64,000 nt of DNA from the NCBI RefSeq assembly GCF_052055485.1, contig NZ_CP197171.1, positions 310,001 to 374,000 of the forward strand, given 5' to 3'. The stretch comes from Amphibacillus sp052055485. Its GTDB lineage: Bacteria; Bacillota; Bacilli; Bacillales; Amphibacillaceae. The notes below the pieces were generated by a model. The model made no database searches. It was not told the origin of the DNA and saw only the letters and a list, made by a program, of their open reading frames with translations. Shown piece by piece: positions 1 to 9,673 of the stretch (positions are counted from its first letter, which is position 1; the number at the start of each line of letters is the position of its first letter). Position numbers and translations under genes: made by a program.

Positions 1-2802
1 TACGGAAACAGACATATTATATGCATTTGTTTCTGTATAATCTTGTGCCCAGCTTCTCGGATCAAACTTATCATCCTTGACAGACCATTCTCCATTTACC
101 TTTTTACCTCTAAACCAGCTAGAAGTTGGTGTATCTTGTTTATCAAACAATTTCACGTAGTTTAATGCACGATTTCTATAGTAGGCGCTTTCATCTTCAT
201 ATCCTAATTCTTCTGCCATTTGTGCGATACCATAGTCATTGATGTAGCCTTCCATCGACCAAGAAAAGCCATGTTTGGCATCATAATCGGAGGCGACATA
301 ACCATTGAAAATGGAGGTATTTAGCTGGTTTCTTCCGCCATTGGTTAAATTATTAGAAACGACCGCCCCGTTCTTCAACACTGATAGAAAAGCAAGTTCG
401 GCGTCAAAATCTGCGTTTTTCATTACTGCATCTCCAAAGATAATGTCTGAACTCGTTCCTACCATACTATTAGTGCCACCAGGAGCAATCCATCTAGGGA
501 CCCATTCATTATCCCGATAATGTTGTACTAGCCCGTCCAGCATTTCATTATATTGCTTAGGTGCAAATAAGGAATAGGCAGACCATGTCGTACGATACGT
601 ATCCCAGAAACCATTATTCACATAAAGTTTGCCTGCTTTAATATCAGGATTTTCTTTTGAACCACTATAAGGACTGCTATATTCCCATACTGGTTCTTCC
701 ACACTTCCTGTATTCTCTGAATAATTGTTTGGATAAGCAAATAGACGATAGATATTAGAGTATAATGTTACCAGTTGGTCATAGGAAGCACCTTCCACTT
801 CTACTTTATCCAAGCGCTCATCCCATTCATTTTGTGAATGTTCTTTTAAGGAATCAAAATTCTCATCATCCAACTCTAGTTGAAGGTTTTTTTTCGCCTG
901 TTCTGGACTGATAAAAGAAGTCGCTGTTTTCATCTCAACAGTGTCTACGGATGAGTCAAAAGATACGATCCCTTGTTTCGTATTTTGCACCTTGCTTTGC
1001 TCAAATTTCTGATCAAATTCACCATACACATACATCCTGGTCATCCCGTTACCGGTATGATCCGTATAGGCAGAGAAGGAGGTATGATCATCAGCAAAGG
1101 TCAATTTTCCATCTGCTCTTACACTATCAAATACCACATTACGAAATTCACCGTCATCAGAAAAACTAAACCGAGTAATCGAACCATGATCACTTGGTGT
1201 TACTTCGATTTGTGTACCTTCTGCTGGACTTTCCTTATCAAAAAGCACACGATAATAATGGGCTTTTGCTTCTTCATTATCATGTGAAAAAGAAGATTCG
1301 ACTGCTTTATTATCAATATCGCTGCCATTTGCTACTTTTCCAATATCAATAGAGGAATTAACCATATACTGCCAAGTCCCTCTATCCCCTACCCAAATGG
1401 ATGGTTCATGACTAACGGTTATATGCTGAAATTTATTTCCATTCAACTGATAGTTATAAAGTGTGTTACTTCCAGCATTTGTTACAGGCGCCCAAAAATT
1501 AAAACCATGTGGCACGGTTACTGCAGGTACAGTTAAACCACGAGAAAAATCTCCTGAATCATTTGTACCTCTTAATATGTTCACATAGTCTGACTTCTTT
1601 TCATGTTTTTCTTCTTTATAATTCGAAATTTCAATGTCATCAAAATATGTCAAAAATTCAGTCGCTTCTTCCTTAGTTGAATTTTCATAACCGACCAGAA
1701 TTTTTTCTACGGTTTTCCCTTCAGCTATCTTTCCAATATTGGCACTTATTTTATTCCATTGATGATAGGTTAGTGTACGTGATTTACCTTGTTCTTCAGG
1801 AGACAATATATTTCCGTTTCGATCCTTAGCAGATAAATCACTGAGATAAGTGCCATCAGTAAATTGCAAATCAATCGCCATATACATGGGTGTATAACTA
1901 TAATCATAATCATGATCTGTTGAACCAATGATAGCTGGAAACATGACATAAGATAGATGACTATCTTTATGAATGGGAATATCTACATCAACAAAAAGTT
2001 CATTATAGGCATGTCCTTCACCAGAATCTGTATGTTGACCAGAAACCTGCAGTGCTTGCTTGCCAGTCCAGCCAACATCTTTTTTCTGATTCCATGTATG
2101 GGCAGGTCCAGTAGAAATGATCGACGTCATTGTTTTCTGATCATCGTCTTCTTTACCAGTAGCCAGCATGAAATCAGCAATCTGAGTCATATTTGCACCA
2201 TTATTTTCTTGGATGTCTAATTTATAAAACTGATAGAGAGCTGGATTTTCTATAGAAAATGTTTTTTCTTGATACCGCTTGTCCCATTTTTGATCCTTCT
2301 GAGCATCAAGTTCTATCCATTCTTCACTGTCATTACTCCCATAAAGCTTCCATGTCTTAGGATCTCTGTCTTCCCGATCATTGGCAGATATTAAAGAATA
2401 GGAGTTAATCACTCTTTCTTCATCCAGTGAAAAAGATACCCAAGCATTCTTACCACCATTTTCAGCCGTTAAAAATTTAGTTGTCTTATTTCTATCAAAG
2501 AGTTTTTCTTTTGATTCACCAGCTTTATAATCTTCACTTCCCTTGATCGAATCCAACTGAATAAATCGAGAAACTTCCCCAATCAAATCGGTTGAAAATG
2601 GGGCTACATTCTTCATTCCTTTTCCTTCATTGACTTGCGACTCTAATAAGCTATCTATCTCTTCCTTTTCAAATGAATTTGAAAAGATAACCTCTTTATC
2701 TTTCTCCGTTGCATGTATCTTTAAGGTAGTATTAGAGAAAAAGGAAGTAATAATTAAAACCATCAACATAATCCAATAAGTCGAACAGTTTTTACTTCTC
2801 AT
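1..2802 (-). CDS. GH92 family glycosidase (alpha-mannosidase type), secreted, 3' end outside window
   Basis: An open frame of 934 codons runs from ATG at 2802 off the left edge; the C-terminus is missing. A good GGAGG ribosome site lies 7 bases upstream. An N-terminal hydrophobic segment (about residues 8-28) fits a signal peptide or anchor. Residues about 60-250 resemble an F5/8-type (CBM32-like) domain, with FLTAENGGKNAWVSFSLDEE and FMLATG-like edges. The later part matches GH92 with NNGFWDTYRTTWSAYSLF, WIAPGGTNSMVGTSSD and GFSWSMEGYINDYGIAQMA. GH92 enzymes are calcium-dependent exo-alpha-mannosidases acting on mannans or N-glycans; the exact linkage cannot be read here. It is likely extracellular or surface-bound. 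No transporter is adjacent in the window. Confidence 0.9.
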   Translation of the reverse strand, partial: MRSKNCSTYWIMLMVLIITSFFSNTTLKIHATEKDKEVIFSNSFEKEEIDSLLESQVNEGKGMKNVAPFSTDLIGEVSRFIQLDSIKGSEDYKAGESKEKLFDRNKTTKFLTAENGGKNAWVSFSLDEERVINSYSLISANDREDRDPKTWKLYGSNDSEEWIELDAQKDQKWDKRYQEKTFSIENPALYQFYKLDIQENNGANMTQIADFMLATGKEDDDQKTMTSIISTGPAHTWNQKKDVGWTGKQALQVSGQHTDSGEGHAYNELFVDVDIPIHKDSHLSYVMFPAIIGSTDHDYDYSYTPMYMAIDLQFTDGTYLSDLSAKDRNGNILSPEEQGKSRTLTYHQWNKISANIGKIAEGKTVEKILVGYENSTKEEATEFLTYFDDIEISNYKEEKHEKKSDYVNILRGTNDSGDFSRGLTVPAVTVPHGFNFWAPVTNAGSNTLYNYQLNGNKFQHITVSHEPSIWVGDRGTWQYMVNSSIDIGKVANGSDIDNKAVESSFSHDNEEAKAHYYRVLFDKESPAEGTQIEVTPSDHGSITRFSFSDDGEFRNVVFDSVRADGKLTFADDHTSFSAYTDHTGNGMTRMYVYGEFDQKFEQSKVQNTKQGIVSFDSSVDTVEMKTATSFISPEQAKKNLQLELDDENFDSLKEHSQNEWDERLDKVEVEGASYDQLVTLYSNIYRLFAYPNNYSENTGSVEEPVWEYSSPYSGSKENPDIKAGKLYVNNGFWDTYRTTWSAYSLFAPKQYNEMLDGLVQHYRDNEWVPRWIAPGGTNSMVGTSSDIIFGDAVMKNADFDAELAFLSVLKNGAVVSNNLTNGGRNQLNTSIFNGYVASDYDAKHGFSWSMEGYINDYGIAQMAEELGYEDESAYYRNRALNYVKLFDKQDTPTSSWFRGKKVNGEWSVKDDKFDPRSWAQDYTETNAYNMSVSV

Positions 2803-3649
2803 AACCAACCTCCATCTTCTTTTTTACCATATAAAACTCAATTTTTCCGTCCAAATACCCATACCTGTTAATCTAATTGCTTACCTGACACACACAAAGA
2901 TTCACGACTGATAAATTAATCTTTCTCAAAAAACAAACTGTCTTTAGATCGTTTCCCGATAGGGGAATTGCTTAGAATTAATTCTTCATTGACTCGATCA
3001 ATATCATATCTAGCATCTCTGTTATGTCTAAGGAACACGCAATTTCTTTAATACTTGCTTTTTACATTTGGATAAATAGTTGATTGTTTTGGCCATTCGA
3101 TTACTATACAATATAATCACCCCCTTTGTTATCCGCTTACATTTCAATTATAGCTTGGGTAACTCAGTTCAGGGAGTATTAGAAAAAGAAAAAAAAATTA
3201 CAAAATTTAATGTGTATGGAAATATTTGTTCGTTCATTAATCTGTGGTTTCTTTTACATATAAGGGTAAATAAAATACGCCCCATAGTAACTTAGCTACT
3301 ATAGAGCATGAGGAACAACACGACTTCAGTCGAAGAATATTTTTAACTGACGTTATTTCACAAAGAGTTTTTTATTTGAATATTTATAAACCTATAATTT
3401 CCATATTATTTTAATCTAAATTAATCTCATTCAGCTATTTTCACAACAACTCAAAATTGTCTTTCTGGATGTGTTGCTTTGTTAATATACTGGCTTCTAC
3501 AATCCAATATATTCGCATGGACAAAATACAACAGTTTACTCAATGAGTCATTTTTATCTTTTGGAATATAGTGAACCTTTGCAATGATATCTAATATGGA
3601 TACTTCTGTTTTTTAAATCCAAATCTGATAAAGAGAATTCAGGTTTTCA
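2803..3649. other. Intergenic stretch without a convincing gene
   Basis: This stretch holds the promoter side of the GH92 gene and the downstream side of the TetR gene. Short frames (for example 3080-3295 on the plus strand) lack a ribosome site and protein-like composition. A weak inverted repeat, ATAGTA/TACTAT near 3282-3303, could be a small hairpin. I see nothing else I can support. Confidence 0.5.
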
Positions 3650-4252
3650 TTAATCATGAATTAAGTCCTCAGAAATGAGCCTAATAAATTGATCCATAGT
3701 CGGTTGATAATTCATTTCACCTATCATTTCCTTTTGCAAAGATAAAATAACTAACGAACGAATCATGCTAACGATAATATCTGGTTTTATTTGTTTCATA
3801 ATCCCATCCACTTGCCATTTTTCAATATATGGTACTAAGAAATCGATATCCCCTTGGTGATTACCTTCTAATTTCTTCTGTGGTAACTTGCGCAGTAACT
3901 GTTCCATCGTTGATTGATCAAAAAGCTGTCTGACAATCGGACTTTCATCCAAGTATTGTAAAGCTTGTTGCAAAAAATTATGAAAAGTTTCTTTCGTCAA
4001 CTTTTCTTTTAGCAAGACCTTATGAAGCAATTCCTCTCTAATATAACGCTCGTCCTGTTCAAGGATTTCAAAGTATAGTTCCTCTTTCGATTCAAAAAAA
4101 AGATAAAAACTCCCTTGGGCAATATTGACTCGTTTTGTTAAATCGCTGATACTTGTTTTCTTTAAACCAAGGTCTCCAAATAATTGCCTTCCATATTGTA
4201 ACAATTGACTACGAATATATTCTTTTTCTTGTTCATTAAACTTACCTGCCAC
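3650..4252 (-). CDS. TetR/AcrR family transcriptional regulator
   Basis: The 200-residue protein has the TetR layout: an N-terminal helix-turn-helix at about residues 12-58 (LFGDLGLKKTSISDLTKRVN, then QGSFYLFFESKEELYF) and a helical ligand-binding C-terminal half. TetR regulators usually repress a nearby efflux system until a ligand binds. The gene lies 250 bases downstream of a three-gene ABC exporter on the same strand, so control of that exporter is likely but inferred. The ligand cannot be predicted. Confidence 0.88.
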   Translation of the reverse strand: MAGKFNEQEKEYIRSQLLQYGRQLFGDLGLKKTSISDLTKRVNIAQGSFYLFFESKEELYFEILEQDERYIREELLHKVLLKEKLTKETFHNFLQQALQYLDESPIVRQLFDQSTMEQLLRKLPQKKLEGNHQGDIDFLVPYIEKWQVDGIMKQIKPDIIVSMIRSLVILSLQKEMIGEMNYQPTMDQFIRLISEDLIHD

Positions 4253-4505
4253 TATTGACCTCTCCTTTATCTACCTCATACTTATCGTATTTAATATCAA
4301 TTAACAAAATCCATCGTACTATTTATTCTATTTTGAATGCCTCACCACTTCTTGCTCTTACGCATCGATTAAAGTGGGAGTCTTCTGACGGAAATCTAAT
4401 AAATGACTAATAAAAATTAGTTCGTTATTTTGCATATGGTATTTTTGTTCTAGTCGTTGGTTCCGCAACACTATTCTTAACAAGCAGCTTGATCCTACCG
4501 TAGAG

Positions 4506-5228
4506 TTAAGTGGATCTGTGATTAAACTTTTTAAATAATAAATATAAATAGATTCCCTGAACACAAAAGCCGATCAAGACGTAAATATGGCTAATCCACG
4601 TCATTTCATCACTTTTCATAAATGCTTCTGAAACCCAAAAGGTTGGAAAAATCCCTAATAAAAATGTCCAATTTGACTCAACAATGTATGTTAGTACAGG
4701 GAGAATGACAATGATTCCGATCGCTTTCCCTGTTGCTAGACCTTCCACTTTATTATTAGCAAAGCCTGCTAGAAACAAGGCGATGATCGGAGTCAGGAGC
4801 GCCGCCTGCAAGACAACAGGCAATAGGCTAATGGTGAAATCGACAAGTCCTGTATAACCAATAACAAAAATCGTTAAAATCGTACTGACCAACATCGGAA
4901 CAGTTAAGCGATATAACAAATAACCTGACTTTGACACTGGTGTGACAGCTATGTAGGACATAATATGATCATCCATTTCTTCTAAAATCATTAAACCTGC
5001 CATTACGCCAAGCATAAATGGAGGCAATAAGATCACAAAGCTCATGATAAATGGATAGTGATCTTCAATCGAAAATGAAAACATGGCATTGAGATCTTCT
5101 GAAAAATAAGCAATCGATAGTTTGACGAATATAGCTAAAGCAATTGGTGCTAACATAGCCCCAAATAACATGGCATCACGGGTAATATTTTTAAAATCAC
5201 CAATAAGGAAGGTTATAAACGTTTTCAA
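4506..5228 (-). CDS. ABC-2 type transporter permease (third gene of exporter operon)
   Basis: This 240-residue integral membrane protein has about six hydrophobic segments. It fits the permease half of ABC-2 exporters, in particular the two-permease systems annotated as fluoroquinolone-type exporters. It starts with TTG at 5228, overlapping the upstream permease stop (TTGA), so translation is coupled. Together with the genes at 5225-5932 and 5929-6783 it would form one ATPase plus two membrane subunits. The exported substrate is unknown; drug or toxic-compound efflux is an inference from the TetR neighbour. Confidence 0.8.
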   Translation of the reverse strand: MKTFITFLIGDFKNITRDAMLFGAMLAPIALAIFVKLSIAYFSEDLNAMFSFSIEDHYPFIMSFVILLPPFMLGVMAGLMILEEMDDHIMSYIAVTPVSKSGYLLYRLTVPMLVSTILTIFVIGYTGLVDFTISLLPVVLQAALLTPIIALFLAGFANNKVEGLATGKAIGIIVILPVLTYIVESNWTFLLGIFPTFWVSEAFMKSDEMTWISHIYVLIGFCVQGIYLYLLFKKFNHRST

Positions 5229-5932
5229 TTTTTATCACTTCCAATATTTAAGATAATTGCTTTATAAAAAGAGTGATTTGCAAAAATAGAAGCGATGCCA
5301 ATCCAAATGATAAGCATGATCACTGCGTATAACATCTTCCACCCCGATAAAGAGGCCATCCCACCTTCTATCAGGATAAGTGTTGCATAGGAAGGGAGCA
5401 AATAAAACAGCCAGGTATGAAAAATGTTAAGATAGTCTAGTAAAGGCAGAAAAAATAGGATTGAATAAAGCGTAGCAACGATAAAGTATTGATTAAGCGT
5501 TTTAGCTCGAACAGCCAAAGTCAAGCCGAAGAGAGTAAAAAAGATCGCGCTTAAAAATCCCCCCAATAAAATGGGCCAGATATTTATTTGAAATCCGGTC
5601 GTTAACATGATAATGCAAAGAATGACTACCATTGTAAGTAGGGTAAGGACACACACTTTGCTTATGATATACTCTTTAATCCGAAAGGGCGTTACAAAAA
5701 GACTATCAAACGTACTCTGTGATTTTTCTAAAAGGATGATTCCCCCGATGAAATAGAACCCAAGTGCAACAGGATCCGTAAATATAACTATAATACTCGC
5801 TGTAACAGATATCGATTCTGGCATCATATGAAGGAAAAAAATATAAAAGAGTGTCATGATTAGATAAGCATGGACAATGCGATACCTATATAAAGAAAGC
5901 AGATCGAATTTTAGAGCAGATAAAAGTCTCAT
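5225..5932 (-). CDS. ABC-2 type transporter permease (second gene of exporter operon)
   Basis: This 235-residue protein has about six membrane segments and a cytoplasmic stretch RIKEYIISKVCVL near residue 80. It is the partner permease of the neighbouring ABC-2 system. Its ATG overlaps the TGA of the ATPase gene (ATGA), a sign of coupled translation, and its own stop overlaps the next gene. The fold call is confident from composition and context; the substrate is not known. Confidence 0.8.
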   Translation of the reverse strand: MRLLSALKFDLLSLYRYRIVHAYLIMTLFYIFFLHMMPESISVTASIIVIFTDPVALGFYFIGGIILLEKSQSTFDSLFVTPFRIKEYIISKVCVLTLLTMVVILCIIMLTTGFQINIWPILLGGFLSAIFFTLFGLTLAVRAKTLNQYFIVATLYSILFFLPLLDYLNIFHTWLFYLLPSYATLILIEGGMASLSGWKMLYAVIMLIIWIGIASIFANHSFYKAIILNIGSDKN

Positions 5933-6783
5933 GTGATTGGCCTCCCAGTCACCTTGATGAATATATCCTGCAACGTCGCTTCTTGCGTGTGCATCCTTTC
6001 GATATCTTTATATTTGATCATATTGATAAACTCTTTGTTATCCCCTAACCCTACCATCGGAAAAATAGCTGACTTCATTTGCTTATTTTCCCTGTATTCA
6101 ACCTGTAAGTTCTTCTGACCATATCGCAATTTCAATTCACTTGGAGAATCAATCAAATTGATTTGACCGTCTACAACAAAAGCAACGCGGTCACAAATCT
6201 CTTCAGCAACATTCATATTATGCGTTGTTAAAAAAACCGTTTTCCCTTCTGCTTTCTTCTTTAATATCAGCTCTTTTACTTTTTCCATATTGACAGGGTC
6301 TAGCCCTGATGTCGGTTCGTCAAGAAAGATCAGCTCTGGTTTATTCAAAAGCGCACGCACTAAGTTCAACCTCATTTTCATCCCTTTGGAAAAGTTCGAG
6401 ACTCTGTTATCAGCATGCTGTTCAAGTCCAACCATTTTCAGCAGCTGTTTCGGGTCCTCTTTTGATCCAGAATATAAAGAACTGAAAAAGTTTAAGTTTT
6501 CTAATGCTGTAAATTTATTATATAGATTAGGTAATTCAAAAGACACGCCGATTTTCTCATAGTAATCCTTCCTAGCTTGACGAATCTCTTTTCCCATGAC
6601 TTCTACACTTCCAGAATAGCCTTTAAGAATCCCAATTAATATCTTTTGTGCAGTACTCTTTCCTGCACCTGATGGACCTAGGAAACCAAAGACTTCTCCT
6701 TGTTCTATTCTAAAACTCATTCCCCTAATGGTCTCATCTTTGTTTGCTGGATAAGTAAAATACAACTCATTTACGCTAATCAT
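5929..6783 (-). CDS. ABC transporter ATP-binding protein (exporter)
   Basis: All ABC ATPase motifs are visible: Walker A GPSGAGKST, signature FSKGMKMRL, Walker B LIFLDEPTSGLDP and the H-loop in TTHNM. I place the start at ATG 6783 because an AAGGGGAGG site lies just upstream; a TTG start at 6801 would overlap that ribosome site. It energises the two downstream permeases. The C-terminal tail after the ATPase core is short, as in drug and peptide exporters. A good promoter lies about 90-115 bases upstream. Confidence 0.9.
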   Translation of the reverse strand: MISVNELYFTYPANKDETIRGMSFRIEQGEVFGFLGPSGAGKSTAQKILIGILKGYSGSVEVMGKEIRQARKDYYEKIGVSFELPNLYNKFTALENLNFFSSLYSGSKEDPKQLLKMVGLEQHADNRVSNFSKGMKMRLNLVRALLNKPELIFLDEPTSGLDPVNMEKVKELILKKKAEGKTVFLTTHNMNVAEEICDRVAFVVDGQINLIDSPSELKLRYGQKNLQVEYRENKQMKSAIFPMVGLGDNKEFINMIKYKDIERMHTQEATLQDIFIKVTGRPIT

Positions 6784-6872
6784 ATCTTCCTCCCCTTCCA
6801 AAATGAGTCGATGGTTCGTTTTAATTCATTCACAAAAATTGAACCTATGAATTATTTTATTTTATATTCATA

Positions 6873-6901
6873 ACAATACAATAGATAATCGATATTGTAA
6901 A
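6873..6901 (-). promoter_or_regulatory. Sigma-A type promoter of the ABC-2/TetR operon
   Basis: On the minus strand TTTACA (6901-6896) and TATTGT (6878-6873) are separated by 17 bases. The same stretch carries ACAATA/TATTGT arms that could serve as a repressor site, for instance for the TetR protein of this locus. The promoter reads toward the ATPase gene. Confidence 0.5.
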
Positions 6902-7180
6902 GTTTTAAAACCCTTTCGAAAAAGTAGATAGACTAACAAGGGTTAAAATCTTTTTTCGACCCCTAACGATTATTTTTTAGTATCTTGCGTGACCTTTTTT
7001 GCTTGCTTTACCCTCAGGTTGAAATCTAAAGAGTTAAATATGCCAAGATGGGTTTGACCAAGGCTATAATGTAAAACGATAGCTTTTATCATAAAGATTT
7101 GGCGATAAGTTAAGTAAAGACGGATAAAATCAAACAGGCCTAAGCTGCATATGTTATTTTTGAACTGGGAGCAGATGCAA

Positions 7181-7213
7181 AAAAGAGCGTTTTTATAATA
7201 AACGCTCTTTTCT
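7181..7213 (-). terminator. Intrinsic terminator after the XRE gene pair
   Basis: Arms AAAAGAGCGTTT and AAACGCTCTTTT are perfect over 12 bases with a 7-base loop, flanked by T/A runs on both sides, so it can work in both directions. It lies downstream of the minus-strand XRE genes. Confidence 0.75.
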
Positions 7214-7354
7214 TATGTGTAGGAAATTATAAATTTTACTTGAAGAAGACCATGATTAGCTATAAACAGCTTGGCTAGTGCTTGATCAAGCAGAATTTCC
7301 ACCTGTTAAATTGGATAATCTATGATCGGTCGCTCCGAAAATTGATTGAGTCAA

Positions 7355-7588
7355 TTAATCTTTTTCGTTTATATATTCTAGGCTCATGATCTCATTTATA
7401 TCTGTGATATCCAATTCTTCAGCAATCTTAACAATATAACTTATTTCTATTTGTTTTCTTCTTCCATTTGCTAGTTCGCTTAATCGTGCGGGCTCTATTG
7501 AAGCTCGTCTAGCTAACTCATTTTGAGCAATATTATATTTTTCCGTTAATTCTTTGATATGAAAAACAAGTTTTCTCGGTCGATACAT
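7355..7588 (-). CDS. Small XRE-family DNA-binding protein
   Basis: The 77-residue protein is essentially one helix-turn-helix of the Cro/C1 (XRE) type: KYNIAQNELARRASIEPARL followed by SELANGRRKQIEISYIVKIA and EELDITDINEIMSL. I chose ATG 7588 (MYRPRK) because AAGGG lies at proper spacing; the ATG at 7597 sits inside that ribosome site. Its neighbour 7636-7875 is a paralogue with the same architecture and the same C-terminal pattern (ALDINDMNELL against ELDITDINEIM). Such minimal XRE proteins are common as phage-like or stress regulators; the target is unknown. Confidence 0.8.
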   Translation of the reverse strand: MYRPRKLVFHIKELTEKYNIAQNELARRASIEPARLSELANGRRKQIEISYIVKIAEELDITDINEIMSLEYINEKD

Positions 7589-7635
7589 TTTATCCATCCC
7601 TTTATGTCATTTATAAGTCATTCAAGTATTTTACT

Positions 7636-7875
7636 TCAGTTCTTTTGTTCTTCTTCAACATTCACAATGACTAAAAGTTCATTCATATCATTAATATCCA
7701 AGGCTTCTGCAATTCTTTGAAGATGTCCTAAATCGATTCTCTTTCTATGTCCTCTACTTAAAGTACTTAGCGCGGAAATATCAATATCTGCTAATCTCCC
7801 AAGTTCTCGTAAAGAAATATCACGCTCTCTAATCAAATCGTTTATTTTAATTCCAATTCGCTTTTCTGTATACAT
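7636..7875 (-). CDS. Small XRE-family DNA-binding protein, paralogue of the next gene
   Basis: The 79-residue protein has a Cro/C1 helix-turn-helix (RERDISLRELGRLADIDISA, then LSTLSRGHRKRIDLGHLQRI). The frame is open further upstream to 8001, but ATG 7875 has a strong GGGGGAAG site and begins the homologous part, so I use it. It lies 47 bases upstream of the other small XRE gene on the same strand. The pair looks like a tandem duplication. No toxin or phage gene sits next to it, so its role stays open. Confidence 0.8.
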   Translation of the reverse strand: MYTEKRIGIKINDLIRERDISLRELGRLADIDISALSTLSRGHRKRIDLGHLQRIAEALDINDMNELLVIVNVEEEQKN

Positions 7876-8210
7876 ATTACTTCCCCCAAGTTTTAAACTA
7901 TTGTTGGCTATAACTACATCGTGCGATATAATATACTTATAGGTGTTGGTTATATATACAACAATTATAATTTTCAGAGCACTTATTGAAAAAACTCTCA
8001 ATTATTTCCGAAGGGAAAGGCTGGTCATGTTGGAAGGCGATTCATATACTCAGTTACATTACTATTTTGTTTAGGGATGAAAAAGAAAGCGTTGTATCGA
8101 ATTAATCAAGAATTGATCCGGAGTGTATTTATTGAAGATCAGAATTATCTAGATAAAAGGATTGTCTAAAAATAAAATATCGGGGAGTTACTTAGACTAG
8201 AAGGCTTTAG

Positions 8211-8268
8211 CCCAAATGCTTAACTGAGTGTAGAGTGTGTATTCAGCTAAGCGTTTGGGTATTTTTTT
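8211..8268 (+). terminator. Strong plus-strand intrinsic terminator
   Basis: Arms CCCAAATGCTTA and TAAGCGTTTGGG, extended by CTGA/TCAG, are followed by ATTTTTTT. It would end any transcript coming from the small frame at 8077-8169, which implies that something was once transcribed there. Confidence 0.7.
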
Positions 8269-8379
8269 ATAAAGAAATAGATGGAGGGGGAATCGTGATA
8301 ATTACACTTATAAGAGGTGAGTTCAGATTGATACATGTCAATGCTCAGCGTGAATTTTTAAAAATTTTGTAAGTTATGC

Positions 8380-8408
8380 TTGACAAAATGGATAACTGAT
8401 TATACTGT
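8380..8408 (+). promoter_or_regulatory. Promoter of the GntR/ABC operon with overlapping operator
   Basis: TTGACA (8380-8385) and TACTGT (8403-8408) are spaced by 17 bases. TATAC and GTATA arms at about 8401-8421 form an inverted repeat over the -10 region, the usual place for autoregulation by YtrA-like GntR repressors. The operator assignment is inference. Confidence 0.6.
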
Positions 8409-8436
8409 ATATATGTGTATATAAAGAGGTGACCAG

Positions 8437-8820
8437 ATGAAAATAATAATATCCAATCGCTCATCGACTCCGATCTATGAGCAAATCAAACAACAGATCA
8501 TTGAAGCGATCCTATCAGATGACATTAAAGCAGATGAGCTTCTGCCATCGATCCGCCAATTAGCCAAAGATTTGAAGATAAGTGTGATTACAACAACAAG
8601 AGCTTATAAAGATTTAGAAGAGGAAGGGTATGTTGTCAATGTTCAAGGGAAGGGTTGCTATGTTTTACCTAAGAATGACAATCTCAATTATGAACATGTC
8701 ATGAGAAAAATTGAGACCCTTCTTTTTGAGGTTTTAGATTTACGAGCCAGAATTAAATTATCAGATGAAGAATTACTTGAGGTGATGAAAACCATTTTGG
8801 AGGAGGATAAACATGAATAG
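8437..8820 (+). CDS. GntR family regulator, YtrA subfamily
   Basis: The 127-residue protein has a winged helix-turn-helix (TPIYEQIKQQIIEAILSDDI, LPSIRQLAKDLKISVITTTR, AYKDLEEEGYVVNVQGKGCY) and only a short helical tail, the YtrA layout. YtrA-type repressors control ABC exporters in the same operon and often respond to cell-wall antibiotics. The stop overlaps the ATPase start by 8 bases, so the three genes form a coupled operon. Autoregulation through the palindrome over its promoter is likely. Confidence 0.9.
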   Translation: MKIIISNRSSTPIYEQIKQQIIEAILSDDIKADELLPSIRQLAKDLKISVITTTRAYKDLEEEGYVVNVQGKGCYVLPKNDNLNYEHVMRKIETLLFEVLDLRARIKLSDEELLEVMKTILEEDKHE

Positions 8821-9673
8821 TGTCATAGCGGTTAGCAAATTAAGCAAGCGATACAGCCAATTTCAATTAAATGAGGTGTCCTTTGATGTTCCAAAAGGAT
8901 TTATTACAGGCTTTATTGGTCCGAATGGTTCCGGAAAAACGACAACCATTAAATCGATCTTATCCTATATAAAACCGAACTCAGGTGATATAGCTATTTT
9001 TAATGAATCGATTCAAAAAAGTGATATCTCTTATATGCAGAATATTGGGGTTGTTTTAGATACGCCAAGTCTTGTTAAAGACTGGACAATGAAGGATGTC
9101 GAACAGGTCTATGCGTTATTTTATCAGAATTGGCAAGCGGAGAAATTTTTCAATTATCTCAGTCGGTTTGGCATTCATGATTCGCTCTCCGTTAAAGAAT
9201 TATCTCGAGGTATGACGGTCAAATTGATGATTGCTGCTGCCTTATCTCATGAAGCAAAACTTTTAGTCCTTGATGAGCCGACGAGTGGCTTAGACCCTAT
9301 TGCTAGAGAAGAAATATGCGAATTACTTCAGGAATTTGTCAGCGATGAAAATCATAGTGTTTTTTTCTCAACACATATTACCTCTGATTTAGAAGCCATT
9401 GCCGACTACATCGTCTTTGTTCTCAATGGAAAGATTGTTTATTCAGGAACAAAAGATCATCTGCTTGAAGAGTATGTATTGGTAAAAGGGGGACCTGATG
9501 ACCTTAAGTTATTGAATAAAGATCGATTAATCGGTCTAAAAGAGCACCCGACAGGCTTTAAAGTACTGATGCAGTCAAAGGATATTAAAGCTAGAAATGA
9601 AACGCTCATCATAGAGCCGGTCACACTGGAACAATTAATCATCTTTTTTAATCGAGGAGGTCAACATGAATAA
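8813..9673 (+). CDS. ABC transporter ATP-binding protein (YtrB/BcrA-like)
   Basis: The 286-residue protein shows Walker A GPNGSGKTT, signature LSRGMTVKLMI, Walker B LLVLDEPTSGLDP and an H-loop in FSTHIT. Its start lies inside the end of the GntR gene, and its stop overlaps the permease start by 8 bases with the same CATGAATA junction. It should drive export by the following permease. Systems of this layout often respond to or protect against cell-envelope-active compounds; that is inferred from the family. Confidence 0.9.
   Translation: MNSVIAVSKLSKRYSQFQLNEVSFDVPKGFITGFIGPNGSGKTTTIKSILSYIKPNSGDIAIFNESIQKSDISYMQNIGVVLDTPSLVKDWTMKDVEQVYALFYQNWQAEKFFNYLSRFGIHDSLSVKELSRGMTVKLMIAAALSHEAKLLVLDEPTSGLDPIAREEICELLQEFVSDENHSVFFSTHITSDLEAIADYIVFVLNGKIVYSGTKDHLLEEYVLVKGGPDDLKLLNKDRLIGLKEHPTGFKVLMQSKDIKARNETLIIEPVTLEQLIIFFNRGGQHE

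Larger units (their letters stand above)
8002..8436. other. Intergenic region with a tiny frame, a strong terminator and a promoter
   Basis: A 30-codon plus-strand frame at 8077-8169 (MKKKALYRINQELIRSVFIE start) has only a weak ribosome site and may be a relic. It is followed by a strong plus-strand hairpin at 8211-8268 and then by the promoter of the GntR gene. I see no other gene here. Confidence 0.4.

Noticed and set aside
4358..4564. 68-codon frame overlapping the permease 3' end
   Set aside because: It runs in another frame of the permease and into the gap; no ribosome site or motif.
8077..8169. 30-codon frame starting MKKKALYRIN
   Set aside because: Weak ribosome site and no family; kept only as a note in the intergenic entry, although the strong terminator after it is suspicious.
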